Assembly (NCBI RefSeq): GCF_042219825.1
Contig: NZ_JBHJHQ010000006.1
Coordinates: 124,001 to 188,000, forward strand
Length of the DNA: 64,000 bases
Source: JBHJHP01 sp042219825
Lineage (GTDB): Bacteria > Bacteroidota > Bacteroidia > Bacteroidales > UBA5342
Direction: 5' to 3'
Made by a program: the position numbers and the translations under genes
Shown here: positions 53,831 to 62,276 of the stretch, in pieces
Layout: every line of letters begins with the position of its first letter
Position numbering within the stretch: position 1 is the first letter of the stretch
Notes under the pieces: generated by a model
What the model was told of the DNA's origin: nothing
Databases searched by the model: none
What the model saw: the letters and a program-made list of their open reading frames with translations, nothing else

Positions 53831-54966
53831 TTAATCCCTTTGGGGTTTCTCATATTCTTAAATGATAGCCAGGCATTTAATAAAGGCATCACAATGTCGA
53901 ACAACCAGAAGGTAAACAACAGATGTGGTTGTTTGAGTTTTTTAGCGGATAGATTAATAATTAATCCCTGTACAAGGAATCTTAATCCGAATACTGCAAT
54001 AACTATCCATGTATAAGGGATAAGGATCAATGCCATTATGAACGTTACATAAAACAGAAATCTGGATCCTATTTCTACTCCTAAACGCCATTTGTCGCCA
54101 AACCGGTAATACCTACCTGTTGTAAGGTGTCTGCGTTTTTGAATGATCCAGTCTTTCCAACTGTTTTTTGCTTTTGTCAATACATGCGCGTCAGGAGAAA
54201 TTTCCACTGCACAATTTGTTTTTGTAGCTACTTTGTTGATAAACAGGTCATCATCACCTGACATAAGTTGAATATAAGGAGAAAATCCTTTTTGACTGAA
54301 GAATAAAGATTTTTTATAGGATAAATTTCGTCCTACACCCATGTATGGTTTCTTTGCAAGTGCTGATCCCAAATATTGAATCCCGGTGAACACATTATCG
54401 TATCGGATCATTCGGTTTATAAATCCCTTGTCCTTTAATACCGGGCTGTAACCAATCACTACTTCCGTGTTGTCGTTGTAGTTACTCACTACACGTCGTA
54501 GCCAGTCCTTGCCGGCAGGCATACAATCTGCATCGGTAAACACAAGTATGTCGTTTTGGGCTGCTTTAATACCAAGCGATAAAGCCATTTTTTTACCGTG
54601 TTTAAAAATCGGATCAAAATGAATTCTTGTTGTATACAGGTTGGTATATTTTTTCTTCAGTTGTTCCAGTATATCCCATGTTTCATCTTCCGAGCAGTCA
54701 TCAACCACTACCACCTGAAAATCGGGATAATCCTGCTCAAGTATGGATGGTAGATATTCCGGAAGATTGTATTGCTCATTCTTAGCTGATATTACCACGG
54801 ATACAGGAGGTAAATTATTTGCGTTTATATCCTTTGAAAGTTTCGTGAATATAATTCTGCTGTAAAACCATAAATAGTAAAATAACTGGACTAAAAGCGT
54901 GAACAGCAGAGTTAAAGCGATTATTTGGCTTATTATCGAAAGTTGAGTAAAATGCTCAATTATCAT
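53821..54966 (-). CDS. Membrane glycosyltransferase family 2
   Basis: Protein of 381 aa. One N-terminal helix (about 12-35), then a GT-A domain from about 50: VSVVISAKNEQYNLPEYLPS, VVVVDDCSEDET, the metal-binding DADCMP and, further on, MSGDDDLFINK and the QKRRHLTTGRYY motif in place of QxxRW, then three or four C-terminal helices. The set fits processive or membrane polysaccharide synthases. It is the first gene of a unit with the sigma factor gene. Donor and acceptor cannot be told. Confidence 0.9.
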   Translation of the reverse strand: MIIEHFTQLSIISQIIALTLLFTLLVQLFYYLWFYSRIIFTKLSKDINANNLPPVSVVISAKNEQYNLPEYLPSILEQDYPDFQVVVVDDCSEDETWDILEQLKKKYTNLYTTRIHFDPIFKHGKKMALSLGIKAAQNDILVFTDADCMPAGKDWLRRVVSNYNDNTEVVIGYSPVLKDKGFINRMIRYDNVFTGIQYLGSALAKKPYMGVGRNLSYKKSLFFSQKGFSPYIQLMSGDDDLFINKVATKTNCAVEISPDAHVLTKAKNSWKDWIIQKRRHLTTGRYYRFGDKWRLGVEIGSRFLFYVTFIMALILIPYTWIVIAVFGLRFLVQGLIINLSAKKLKQPHLLFTFWLFDIVMPLLNAWLSFKNMRNPKGIKWK

Positions 54967-55047
54967 CTAGGTTGATATTTGAATCAAAAATCATAAAAAT
55001 TATCCAAACCTACAAATCAATTTATGGAATTGAATTAGCTTTACAGT

Positions 55048-55055
55048 TAAATTTG
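55048..55055 (+). promoter_or_regulatory. -7 promoter element of the EamA gene
   Basis: TAAATTTG, 23 bases before the TTG start at 55079; supports use of that unusual start. Confidence 0.55.
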
Positions 55056-55078
55056 TTCATACACAAAAAGCAACCGGT

Positions 55079-55972
55079 TTGATAGGAAAGGACAAGCATA
55101 TTACCGATGTTCTACATCTTCATTTTATAGTTGTAATTCTTGGTTTTACCGGTGTTATTGGAAAACTAATTTCACTGCCTGCTATTGAAATGGTATGGTA
55201 TCGTATGTTGTTTGCGTTTATTGGTTTATTTATTTGGTTAAAGTTTACAGGTAAGCTTGTTGTACCAGACCGTAAAAATCTGGTAAAATATTTGGCAACC
55301 GGTTTTATTGTGGCCTTTCATTGGGTTGCCTTTTTCGGATCTATAAAATCATCTACAGTTAGTGTGGCTTTAGCCTGTTTTGCATCAACAGCTCTGTTTA
55401 CCAGTTTGCTGGAACCGTTATTCAACAAATCTAAAATCAGTTTTCTTGAGTTTTTTCTGGGATTGATTATTATAGGTGCTATTGTTATCATATTTAAATT
55501 TGAATCTGAATACACCTTAGGTATCATATCGGGATTGGCATCTGCTGTATTAGGTGCCCTGTTTATGGTGCTTAACAAGCGGTTTCAGAAGGAATACAAA
55601 CCTGTAACTATAACACTTTTTGAAATGGCTGGTGGTTTTATTGCATTATCTGTATTTCTTCCGGTTTATGCTGCCTTTACACCAGTGACGTTAGCATTAA
55701 ATCTGTCTGATTTGTTTTGGCTGCTCATACTCTCGCTGCTGTGCACTGCATATGCATTTATGGCTTCAATCCATGTCATGCGATCATTAAGTGCATTTCA
55801 GGTTGTTCTGACCATTAATATGGAGCCGGTCTACGGAATTTTTCTGGCTTTTCTTATATTTGGTGAATCCGAATTGATGACACCCGGATTTTACTTTGGA
55901 ACGGTATTGCTTGTTTTGGCAGTATTTACATATTCTCTGTTAAAAAGAAAGCCTCGGACCGTAAATTTGTGA
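55079..55972 (+). CDS. EamA/DMT family transporter
   Basis: Inner-membrane protein of 297 aa with ten predicted helices in two EamA repeats (helix 1 HFIVVILGFTGVIGKLISLP; second repeat starts near LGIISGLASAVLGALFMVLN). Drug/metabolite transporter superfamily; substrate unknown. The start is TTG at 55079: no ATG occurs before the first helix is lost, and a TAAATTTG element precedes it. Confidence 0.88.
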   Translation: MIGKDKHITDVLHLHFIVVILGFTGVIGKLISLPAIEMVWYRMLFAFIGLFIWLKFTGKLVVPDRKNLVKYLATGFIVAFHWVAFFGSIKSSTVSVALACFASTALFTSLLEPLFNKSKISFLEFFLGLIIIGAIVIIFKFESEYTLGIISGLASAVLGALFMVLNKRFQKEYKPVTITLFEMAGGFIALSVFLPVYAAFTPVTLALNLSDLFWLLILSLLCTAYAFMASIHVMRSLSAFQVVLTINMEPVYGIFLAFLIFGESELMTPGFYFGTVLLVLAVFTYSLLKRKPRTVNL

Positions 55973-56039
55973 TCGAACAAAATAAGTTAACTACTGTTTT
56001 ACTTATGATTTAAAAAATTAACAGCAAAACCAAATTTAA

Positions 56040-56534
56040 ATGACAGCATTGTTTTATAGCTATACTGCAAAAAAAAGTTCACAAGTAGCAAAACATATTA
56101 TTGAAAACTGGGGAAAAGGGCTTGAAGTTGTTGATGTGGATAATGCCAAAGGTGAGGATCTTGCCAAATATGATGCATTGATACTGGGTGTACCAACCTG
56201 GTTCGATGGTGAGTTACCCTCATATTGGGACGAAATGGTCCCCGAAATAGAAAATGCAGACCTGAAAGGGAAAAAAGTTGCAATTTACGGTTTAGGAAAT
56301 CAAAAGGATTACCCTGAAAACTTTGTTGACGGAATTGGGCTCATGGCTGATATTCTTGTGGGACAAGGAGCTGAAGTAGTTGGACATACCTCTTCTGAAG
56401 GGTATGAATTTGAAAGATCGGTATCACACAGAAACGGAGAATTTATAGGATTGGCACTGGACTTTGAGAACCAGGCCGGTTTGTCTGAAGAAAGGATTAA
56501 AAACTGGGTGGCACAGTTAAAAAAGGAATTCTAG
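56040..56534 (+). CDS. Flavodoxin
   Basis: FMN electron carrier of 164 aa. The fold pattern ALFYSYTAKKSSQVAKHI, KYDALILGVPTWFDGELPS (50s/90s loop with Trp stacking on the flavin), KKVAIYGLGNQKDYPENFVDG and SEGYEFERS is that of long-chain flavodoxins such as FldA. The phosphate loop reads SYTAKKSS where flavodoxins usually have (S/T)xTGxT, so the FMN phosphate is held by a changed loop. Partner enzyme unknown. Confidence 0.9.
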   Translation: MTALFYSYTAKKSSQVAKHIIENWGKGLEVVDVDNAKGEDLAKYDALILGVPTWFDGELPSYWDEMVPEIENADLKGKKVAIYGLGNQKDYPENFVDGIGLMADILVGQGAEVVGHTSSEGYEFERSVSHRNGEFIGLALDFENQAGLSEERIKNWVAQLKKEF

Positions 56535-56581
56535 TACAACTAGTATAAATCTCGTCTTATTAACTTAATTTAAATTGAAAA

Positions 56582-57394
56582 ATGGAAAAACTCAATTTTA
56601 ATCCTGAGAAATTCATGGATATGGTCATGGACTATGCGCCGGATTTGTTGCTGGCAATTGTTGTTCTGATAGTTGGTTTGTGGATCATAAAAGGATTTAC
56701 AAAACAACTGAAGCGAATTATGGAAAAAAGAAATGTGGATGAATCGCTTCGTCCGTTTCTAATTTCTTTGATCAGTGCAGTTTTGAAAATTCTCCTTGTC
56801 ATTTCTGTAATGCAGATGGTAGGTGTTGCCATGACATCGTTTGTCGCTATTCTGGCAGCTGCCGGTCTGGCAATCGGTATGGCCCTTTCAGGTACACTTC
56901 AGAATTTTGCAGGTGGAGTTATGATTTTAATTCTTAAACCTTTTAAGGTAGGTGACTTCATTGAATCTTCAGGTCACGGAGGAGTGGTAAAGGAAATTCA
57001 GATCTTTCACACCATTCTTGAAACCCCGGATGGCAGAACAATTATTTTGCCAAATGCTCCTGTTTCCAATGGTGCGTTGGTAAATAAAACTACCAAACCG
57101 GTTCGTCGTGTGGATCTTATATTTGGTATTGGCTATGATGATGATATTGACAAGGCCAGAAAAGTTATTCAGGATTATGTCGAGTCTGACAGCCGTGTCC
57201 TAAAAGATCCTGCTCATCAGATTCTTGTTTCTGAACTTGCAGACAGTTCTGTGAATTTTGCCGTTCGTCTTTGGGTAAATACAGGAGATTACTGGGCCGT
57301 AATGTTTGATACGACAGAAAACATTAAGAAGGCATTTGATAAAAATAAGATATCAATACCTTTCCCTCAGAGAGATGTACATATGGTAAAATAG
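56582..57394 (+). CDS. Small-conductance mechanosensitive channel (MscS family), copy 1
   Basis: Channel subunit of 270 aa with three helices and a cytoplasmic beta/vestibule domain. The pore helix TM3 reads ILAAAGLAIGMALSGTLQNFAGG, the Gly/Ala-packed type; the beta domain has KPFKVGDFIESSGHGG and ILPNAPVSNGALVN. Protects against osmotic shock by opening under membrane tension. A terminator (57418-57446) separates it from a second MscS gene downstream with about half its residues the same. Confidence 0.93.
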   Translation: MEKLNFNPEKFMDMVMDYAPDLLLAIVVLIVGLWIIKGFTKQLKRIMEKRNVDESLRPFLISLISAVLKILLVISVMQMVGVAMTSFVAILAAAGLAIGMALSGTLQNFAGGVMILILKPFKVGDFIESSGHGGVVKEIQIFHTILETPDGRTIILPNAPVSNGALVNKTTKPVRRVDLIFGIGYDDDIDKARKVIQDYVESDSRVLKDPAHQILVSELADSSVNFAVRLWVNTGDYWAVMFDTTENIKKAFDKNKISIPFPQRDVHMVK

Positions 57395-57417
57395 TAAGAA
57401 AAATACATTTGCTTAAT

Positions 57418-57446
57418 AACGCCCTTATTCAAAGGGCGTTTTTTTA
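57418..57446 (+). terminator. Terminator between the two MscS genes
   Basis: AACGCCCTT (57418-57426) and AAGGGCGTT (57432-57440) form a nine-base stem with five-base loop, followed by a T run. Confidence 0.88.
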
Positions 57447-57477
57447 TGCCGTGTATATAAGATTCACCGTAATTTTT

Positions 57478-57485
57478 TATTTTTG
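57478..57485 (+). promoter_or_regulatory. -7 promoter element of the second MscS gene
   Basis: TATTTTTG lies 24 bases before the ATG at 57510. It overlaps an in-frame TTG at 57483, which is therefore not the start. Confidence 0.55.
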
Positions 57486-57509
57486 ACCACAAATAATAAT
57501 ATACACCTT

Positions 57510-58349
57510 ATGCAAAGTGAAGCAATTATGGACGCTGAAAAAATTAAAGACCTGTTGGCGTCATTAATTAAATATGCCACAGAATATGGCTTAAAACTTA
57601 TTTATGCAGTTATCGTACTGATTATCGGCTGGTGGCTGATTAAATTTGTGATGAAAGCTGTAAAAAAAGGGTTTGAACGAAGAAATCTTGATCTTTCATT
57701 GCGTGGGTTTTTGACCAGCCTGATCAGTATCACACTAAAAGTAGTTTTATTCATTACAGTTGCAGGTATGCTGGGGATTGAAATGACATCATTCCTGGCT
57801 GTTCTCGGTGCTGCCGGTCTGGCAATCGGTATGGCTCTGAAAGGTACCCTTTCGAATTTTGCAGGTGGTGTTATGATCCTTCTCCTGAAGCCTTTTAAAG
57901 TAGGGGAGTACATTACCGGTGGAGGATATTCCGGTACGGTCAGCAGTATCTCAATTTTCAATACCACCTTGCTTACATTTGACAATATCATGGTTACAAT
58001 TCCGAACGGACAGCTATCGGAAACTGCAACCATGAATTATACCCGCATGGATACCCGCAGAGTGGATATTGAATTTGGGATCAGTTATTCTGATGATATC
58101 GATAAGGCCAAAAAGGTAATTTCAGACGTATTGAAAGCAGAAACAAGGATTTTACCTGAACCGGAATTTGTAATTGCCGTTAAATCATTGGGAGATAGTA
58201 GTGTAAATATCACAACACGTTCGTGGGTAAAAACGACAGAATATTGGCTGGTATATTTCGACATTGTTGAGAATGTTAAGAAAGCGCTGGATAAAAACAA
58301 TATAACCATACCTTTCCCGCAGCGCGATGTGCATCTTTATAATAAATAA
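57510..58349 (+). CDS. Small-conductance mechanosensitive channel (MscS family), copy 2
   Basis: Channel subunit of 279 aa, paralogue of the 56582 gene. TM3 is LGAAGLAIGMALKGTLSNFA and the beta domain has KPFKVGEYITGGGYSG and VTIPNGQLSETATMN. Both end in PFPQRDVH. A promoter element after the terminator gives it an independent transcript, so the duplicates may respond to different conditions. ATG at 57510 is chosen; 57528 is another option. A long-loop hairpin follows. Confidence 0.92.
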   Translation: MQSEAIMDAEKIKDLLASLIKYATEYGLKLIYAVIVLIIGWWLIKFVMKAVKKGFERRNLDLSLRGFLTSLISITLKVVLFITVAGMLGIEMTSFLAVLGAAGLAIGMALKGTLSNFAGGVMILLLKPFKVGEYITGGGYSGTVSSISIFNTTLLTFDNIMVTIPNGQLSETATMNYTRMDTRRVDIEFGISYSDDIDKAKKVISDVLKAETRILPEPEFVIAVKSLGDSSVNITTRSWVKTTEYWLVYFDIVENVKKALDKNNITIPFPQRDVHLYNK

Positions 58350-58355
58350 TAAAAA

Positions 58356-58415
58356 GTGGCTGCCCCTTTAAACAGGTAAGCATTCTGAGATTCAACATAA
58401 GACAGGGACAGCCAC
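58356..58415. repeat. Long-loop hairpin element between convergent MscS and creD genes
   Basis: GTGGCTGCCCCT (58356-58367) and AGGGACAGCCAC (58404-58415) pair with one mismatch around a loop of about 36 bases. A short A run precedes it, so it could stop the creD transcript. Same design as 3132-3219 and 60845-60928. Confidence 0.65.
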
Positions 58416-58426
58416 GGAGTGAAATA

Positions 58427-59722
58427 TTATTTGTCGTTAATCTTTAATTTTCGTGAGACACCCATTACGGTTGTGAGTATTATGAACAGCCCAATATTAC
58501 CTGCCAGGTATGCATAATCCTTCAGAGAAAGGAGGATGAAAATAAAGACGTAAAACAAAACAAGAATACCGTTCAGGATTAATGCTACTTTGGGACTGTT
58601 TATAAATCCGCGTGTAAAGAACCAGATAGCTGATACGATTAGTACTGCTGAAACCAGGTACGCCGCACTGAATCCTATTTGTTCGCTTAACGCCGTCAGT
58701 AAAGAGAAAAACAGGATAAGGGCAAAGGCCACCAGAATGTAATGAAAGAGCTGAATTCTGTTGTGGTAAAACAATTCAGAAAAAATGAGGACCAGAAATG
58801 TCAATATAATGAACAACAGGCCGTATTTTACACTTCGCAACGACTTTTGATAATGATCTGCCATCAGTAGAAATTCTATTCCCAGGCTCTGTTGATTCAC
58901 ATTATATGCTTTCCCTTTCCATATCTGCGGGAATGTACGGTTCAGTTCTGTGACTTTCCAGTGTGCATCAAAGCCTTCCTTGGTCACCTCTCTTTTATAA
59001 GGCAGAAAATCACCTTTAAATGAAGGATCTGCCCACGGTGATTTTATGGAAATATCAGTGCTTTTGCCAATGGGCAAAAATGAGAGTTCATCAGAGCCGT
59101 TTAATTCAAGGTTCATGGTGAAGGCCAGGTTTTCCAAAGATGTATCCACCGGCATTTCGAAGGTAATGCCCGATTTAAAAAGGTCGTGATCCGCTACACC
59201 GGGTTTCGGTTCAACTGTTTTGTCATTCACCTTCAGTTTCAGATTCCCTTTTATACCGCGGTTATCACTGATCCCAAACGTAAAATAAGCATCTTTCCAC
59301 TGAATGTGATATCCGGAAAATGAAGAAAGATCCGGTTGTTTGAAATTACCTGAAAGCTGTAAATCAGATGTGTAGACCACGCTTCTGTAAATGCTCTTTT
59401 TACGTAATTCAGGTTTAACCGTCCCGCTTATGTTCAGTTCTTCCGGCAAGAGGTGTAGAATATTCGTAACCATCACATTTCCGTCTTTGGTCTGCTCATA
59501 CGTGTAAACCGGCACATTTAATACAGGACCTGAGATAGTCTGCTGCCCTGACCACATTTGTGTAATCTCCTTTTTGGCCTGATCAGAAAAATGAATTCTG
59601 TCGCGAATAACATCTTTTACCATTTCCAGTGGAATAAGCAGGATCAACGTCATAAATCCGAGTACCGCCATTTTTACAGTGAATGTCTGATACCATTTTG
59701 TTTTTTCATTTTTGTCTTCCAT
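58427..59722 (-). CDS. creD: CreD family inner-membrane protein
   Basis: Protein of 431 aa. An N-terminal helix (about 15-35), then a long periplasmic domain (about 40-300; WSGQQTISGPVLNVPVYTYE, LLPEELNISGTVKPE, GYHIQWKDAYFTFGISDNRG in part) and several C-terminal helices (about 300-425; LHFVILVAF-like stretches, LLTALSEQIGF). This matches CreD (cell envelope integrity, induced by CreBC in E. coli), but here it is next to a winged-helix regulator and not to creBC. A 17-bp palindrome at 59742-59758 lies just before the start. Confidence 0.92.
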   Translation of the reverse strand: MEDKNEKTKWYQTFTVKMAVLGFMTLILLIPLEMVKDVIRDRIHFSDQAKKEITQMWSGQQTISGPVLNVPVYTYEQTKDGNVMVTNILHLLPEELNISGTVKPELRKKSIYRSVVYTSDLQLSGNFKQPDLSSFSGYHIQWKDAYFTFGISDNRGIKGNLKLKVNDKTVEPKPGVADHDLFKSGITFEMPVDTSLENLAFTMNLELNGSDELSFLPIGKSTDISIKSPWADPSFKGDFLPYKREVTKEGFDAHWKVTELNRTFPQIWKGKAYNVNQQSLGIEFLLMADHYQKSLRSVKYGLLFIILTFLVLIFSELFYHNRIQLFHYILVAFALILFFSLLTALSEQIGFSAAYLVSAVLIVSAIWFFTRGFINSPKVALILNGILVLFYVFIFILLSLKDYAYLAGNIGLFIILTTVMGVSRKLKINDK

Positions 59723-59741
59723 GATTTATTGTATTAAAAGT

Positions 59742-59758
59742 ACTTTGAAATACAAAGT
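59742..59758 (-). promoter_or_regulatory. Operator-like palindrome upstream of creD
   Basis: ACTTTG-AAATA-CAAAGT, six-base half sites with a five-base spacer, 20 bases before the creD ATG. The same element with spacer AGATA is at 60700-60716 before the first gene of the cluster. Likely binding site of the winged-helix regulator encoded between them. Confidence 0.75.
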
Positions 59759-59774
59759 GATTGATTAAAAAAAA

Positions 59775-60068
59775 TTAGCTTCTAAATAATTTCTCAAGTG
59801 CATTAATGTGTGCATTGAAAGCACTAAGTCCTGTTTCTGTTATAGAATAGGTCGTATTTGGTTTCCTGCCGATAAATTTCTTTTTCATGGTAATCATATC
59901 TTCTTTTTCAAGTGCTTTCAGGTGACTGGCCAGGTTTCCGTCAGTAACATCAAGCAACTCCTTTAAGGTGTTGAAATCAACTGCTTCGTTAACGGTAAGC
60001 ACAGACATGATGCCTAATCTTACCCTGCTCTCAAATGCTTTATTTAAACCATCAATTAAACTTCCCAC
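59775..60068 (-). CDS. Winged-helix transcriptional regulator (MarR/ArsR-like)
   Basis: DNA-binding protein of 97 aa consisting of one winged-helix domain: LNKAFESRVRLGIMSVLTVN, VDFNTLKELLDVTDGNLASH (recognition helix), LKALEKEDMITMKKKFIGRK (wing) and a C-terminal dimer helix AFNAHINALEKL. The start is GTG at 60068, sharing one base with the stop of the upstream gene (TAGTG), so translation is coupled. It probably represses its own operon and creD through the ACTTTG-N5-CAAAGT palindromes. Confidence 0.88.
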   Translation of the reverse strand: MGSLIDGLNKAFESRVRLGIMSVLTVNEAVDFNTLKELLDVTDGNLASHLKALEKEDMITMKKKFIGRKPNTTYSITETGLSAFNAHINALEKLFRS

Positions 60069-60691
60069 TACTTATACTTTTTCCACATTACGAATCCGTA
60101 GATAATATGCAAAATGCTGAACCCAAAAATGGCGAAAACAAAACTGTAACCTAAGAAAAACAACGAAATAATTCCTGTTGCTATTTCTGATAATCCCAGA
60201 TATTTTATTTCACCAAGCGTGTATTTGGATGCATTCAGCAAGGCAAGGCCATAGAAAATAAGCAGGGAAGAGGATACAAACATGGTATCGTTATGATACA
60301 ACATGGCGAGAATAAATAAACCTCCGGCAATAAGAGGAATAAACAGATTGACCAGCATGCGTTTTGCCGTTCTTGTCCAGAATGATTTGTTTTCCCTTTT
60401 TGCTTTATTATATGATACTAACCAGGCTGTACTTAATGCAAGAATCAGAACAACCAATGCATCCAGCAAAAGATAAAATAATTCAGTACGGTTGGTTCCA
60501 AATCTGAAATAATCGAAAGAATAATCAAGTCCTCTGGCACCACTGTCCAGAATCATGAAATATGCGACAGCTGCTCCTGCCAGGGCATAAAGTCCCGCAA
60601 ATATTCCGGATAAACCGCTAAGTGTAAGAAATCTCGATGATTCCTCCATCATCTTTCGTATGATCTGAATGTCGTCCTGTTTGTTTTTCAT
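60068..60691 (-). CDS. Membrane protein co-transcribed with the creD regulator
   Basis: Protein of 207 aa. A short cytoplasmic start (DDIQIIRKMMEESSRFLTLS) then six hydrophobic helices in pairs. I know no named family for sure; similar proteins accompany such one-domain regulators in other Bacteroidota, perhaps as a sensing partner. It is the first gene of the unit; the promoter TAACTTTG (60711-60718, minus) overlaps the palindrome at 60700-60716. Confidence 0.8.
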   Translation of the reverse strand: MKNKQDDIQIIRKMMEESSRFLTLSGLSGIFAGLYALAGAAVAYFMILDSGARGLDYSFDYFRFGTNRTELFYLLLDALVVLILALSTAWLVSYNKAKRENKSFWTRTAKRMLVNLFIPLIAGGLFILAMLYHNDTMFVSSSLLIFYGLALLNASKYTLGEIKYLGLSEIATGIISLFFLGYSFVFAIFGFSILHIIYGFVMWKKYK

Positions 60692-60699
60692 TGCATAGT

Positions 60700-60718
60700 A
60701 CTTTGAGATACAAAGTTA
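60700..60718 (-). promoter_or_regulatory. Operator-like palindrome overlapping the -7 element of the creD cluster
   Basis: Palindrome ACTTTG-AGATA-CAAAGT at 60700-60716; on the minus strand its upstream end merges with TAACTTTG (60711-60718), which fits TAnnTTTG. The overlap predicts repression by a protein bound here. Confidence 0.75.
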
Positions 60719-60844
60719 AATATTTTTCTTAATCTGAACTGTTTTTAATGAATTTTAACAAACATGGTCATGGTACATTTTGAAATCTGGCGCAAAGCAG
60801 ATATTGCTACCATTTATTATAAACAGATTAATTAGGTGTCATTG

Positions 60845-60928
60845 TTGTCCGGCTAAAAATCAATATTACTTAAAGTTTCTTTGCTTCATTTTACTACGCT
60901 CAGAATCTCTAACGCTTTAACCGGACAA
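60845..60928. repeat. Long-loop inverted repeat element
   Basis: TTGTCCGG (60845-60852) and CCGGACAA (60921-60928) are exact complements, extended imperfectly by CTAAAA/CTTTAA, around about 68 bases with no gene. It lies between the creD cluster and the 60977 lipoprotein gene. Confidence 0.6.
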
Positions 60929-60976
60929 AAGTAATCAAGAGTATTAAACGATTAATCGGAGATAATAGCTGTATGT

Positions 60977-61468
60977 CTATTCTTTCAACAGGTTTTTGCT
61001 GTGCTTAAATCCTTTCAGGATAAGTTCATTTATATCTTGCGTTGTGTTAAAGTTATTTCTTGTGCCGCAAAGCCAGAGTTCAGAGAACGGGTCGGAGTCA
61101 ATAATATGATTCAGGAGTTCCTGGGTTGATGGTGCATGATCAAAGGCTGAATATTCTTCGTATGTATAAGTGGTAAAGGCAGTATTCGGGCCGATTCCCA
61201 TATTATCCAGCAGGTATCCGTTTTTAAGTTGTGTTGGTAGTGCAGGATCGCCATCAAATGTCAGATCTCCAGGTGCCGGATACGATATGATCCTGTCTTT
61301 TGAGTCATTTAACAAAACCGGAACATATTTGCTGTAATCTGCTTTTGTTTTATATACTACCAGTGGAACAGGAACATTCATAATTTGATTGGATCGTTTA
61401 TCTGTTTTACAAGCCGCAACCACTATGCTTAAAACAATTATCAAAGTTACCCGGATTAATTTCATCAT
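60977..61468 (-). CDS. Lipoprotein of unknown function
   Basis: Protein of 163 aa with lipobox VVAAC (Cys at about residue 20). The mature part has no recognised family; short landmarks are VPVPLVVYKTKADYSKYVPV, SYPAPGDLTFDGDP and DPFSELWLCGTR. Two Met codons in a row make the first residue uncertain by one. Three bases downstream of the RsmI-like gene, same strand, so probably a two-gene unit. Confidence 0.7.
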   Translation of the reverse strand: MMKLIRVTLIIVLSIVVAACKTDKRSNQIMNVPVPLVVYKTKADYSKYVPVLLNDSKDRIISYPAPGDLTFDGDPALPTQLKNGYLLDNMGIGPNTAFTTYTYEEYSAFDHAPSTQELLNHIIDSDPFSELWLCGTRNNFNTTQDINELILKGFKHSKNLLKE

Positions 61469-61471
61469 TTT

Positions 61472-62176
61472 TTATTTACCTAAAACAAAAATAGCAGGTT
61501 TTTTGTGCATATCAGGTAACTTACTTTTCCATTCTGTAATGCGTTTGGTTTTAATAAATTCCTGTGGTGTTGATATATCAACAGCAATACACAGCCTTAG
61601 GTCAGGGGAACACATCCTGAGCAGATCTTCAGCCAGTTTCATGTTTCGGTAAGGAGCCTCAATAAATACCTGCGACTGGTTTTCCTGCATAATCCGGCGC
61701 TCCAGTTCCTTCAGTCTGTTTTGCTTTTCATGGGGTTTAACCGGCAGATAGCCAACAAAAGAAAAATTCTGACCATTCATTCCGGCTGCCATAACAGACA
61801 TTAAAATGGATGAGGGACCAACCAAAGGAACAACGGTGATGTTTTTTTCATGCGCCAGTGCCACCACATCTGCTCCCGGATCAGCTACTCCCGGACATCC
61901 GGCATCGGACATTAGTCCTACATCGTTTCCTTTAAGCAGTGGTTTTATAAGCCGTGATGCTTCCTCTGGTGTGGTATGTTCATTGAGCAAATAAAAGGTG
62001 AGTTCATCTATTTCAATGGACTTATCGACGGTTTTTAAAAAGCGGCGCGCACTCCGAAGATCTTCAACAATAAAGTGTTTCAGCGTTTTAATAAGTGCAA
62101 TGTTTTTTTCTGGTAACACATCTTCTGCTGCTGTGTCTCCCATCAAACTTGGTAATAAATACAGGTGTGACGCCAT
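61472..62176 (-). CDS. RsmI-like SAM-dependent methyltransferase (tetrapyrrole methylase fold)
   Basis: Protein of 234 aa. LYLLPSLMGD, FIVEDLRSARRFLK, LNEHTTPEE, GLMSDAGCPGVADPG and PLVGPSSILMSVMAAG, FSFVGYLP, and FIEAPYRNMK are the motifs of the 16S rRNA C1402 2'-O-methyltransferase RsmI branch. The start of the protein diverges from classical RsmI (PTPIGN replaced), so this may be the Bacteroidota-specific relative. The ATG at 62176 is used because the frame further upstream would reach into the divergent deacetylase gene. Confidence 0.85.
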   Translation of the reverse strand: MASHLYLLPSLMGDTAAEDVLPEKNIALIKTLKHFIVEDLRSARRFLKTVDKSIEIDELTFYLLNEHTTPEEASRLIKPLLKGNDVGLMSDAGCPGVADPGADVVALAHEKNITVVPLVGPSSILMSVMAAGMNGQNFSFVGYLPVKPHEKQNRLKELERRIMQENQSQVFIEAPYRNMKLAEDLLRMCSPDLRLCIAVDISTPQEFIKTKRITEWKSKLPDMHKKPAIFVLGK

Positions 62177-62276
62177 CTTTTTTAGCTCAAAAATAAAGAA
62201 TTCGGGGAGATAAAACGATTCAGGATTAAACCGATTTTTCAATAACTGCAAAATATGTATCTTCGGTGAACGGATT

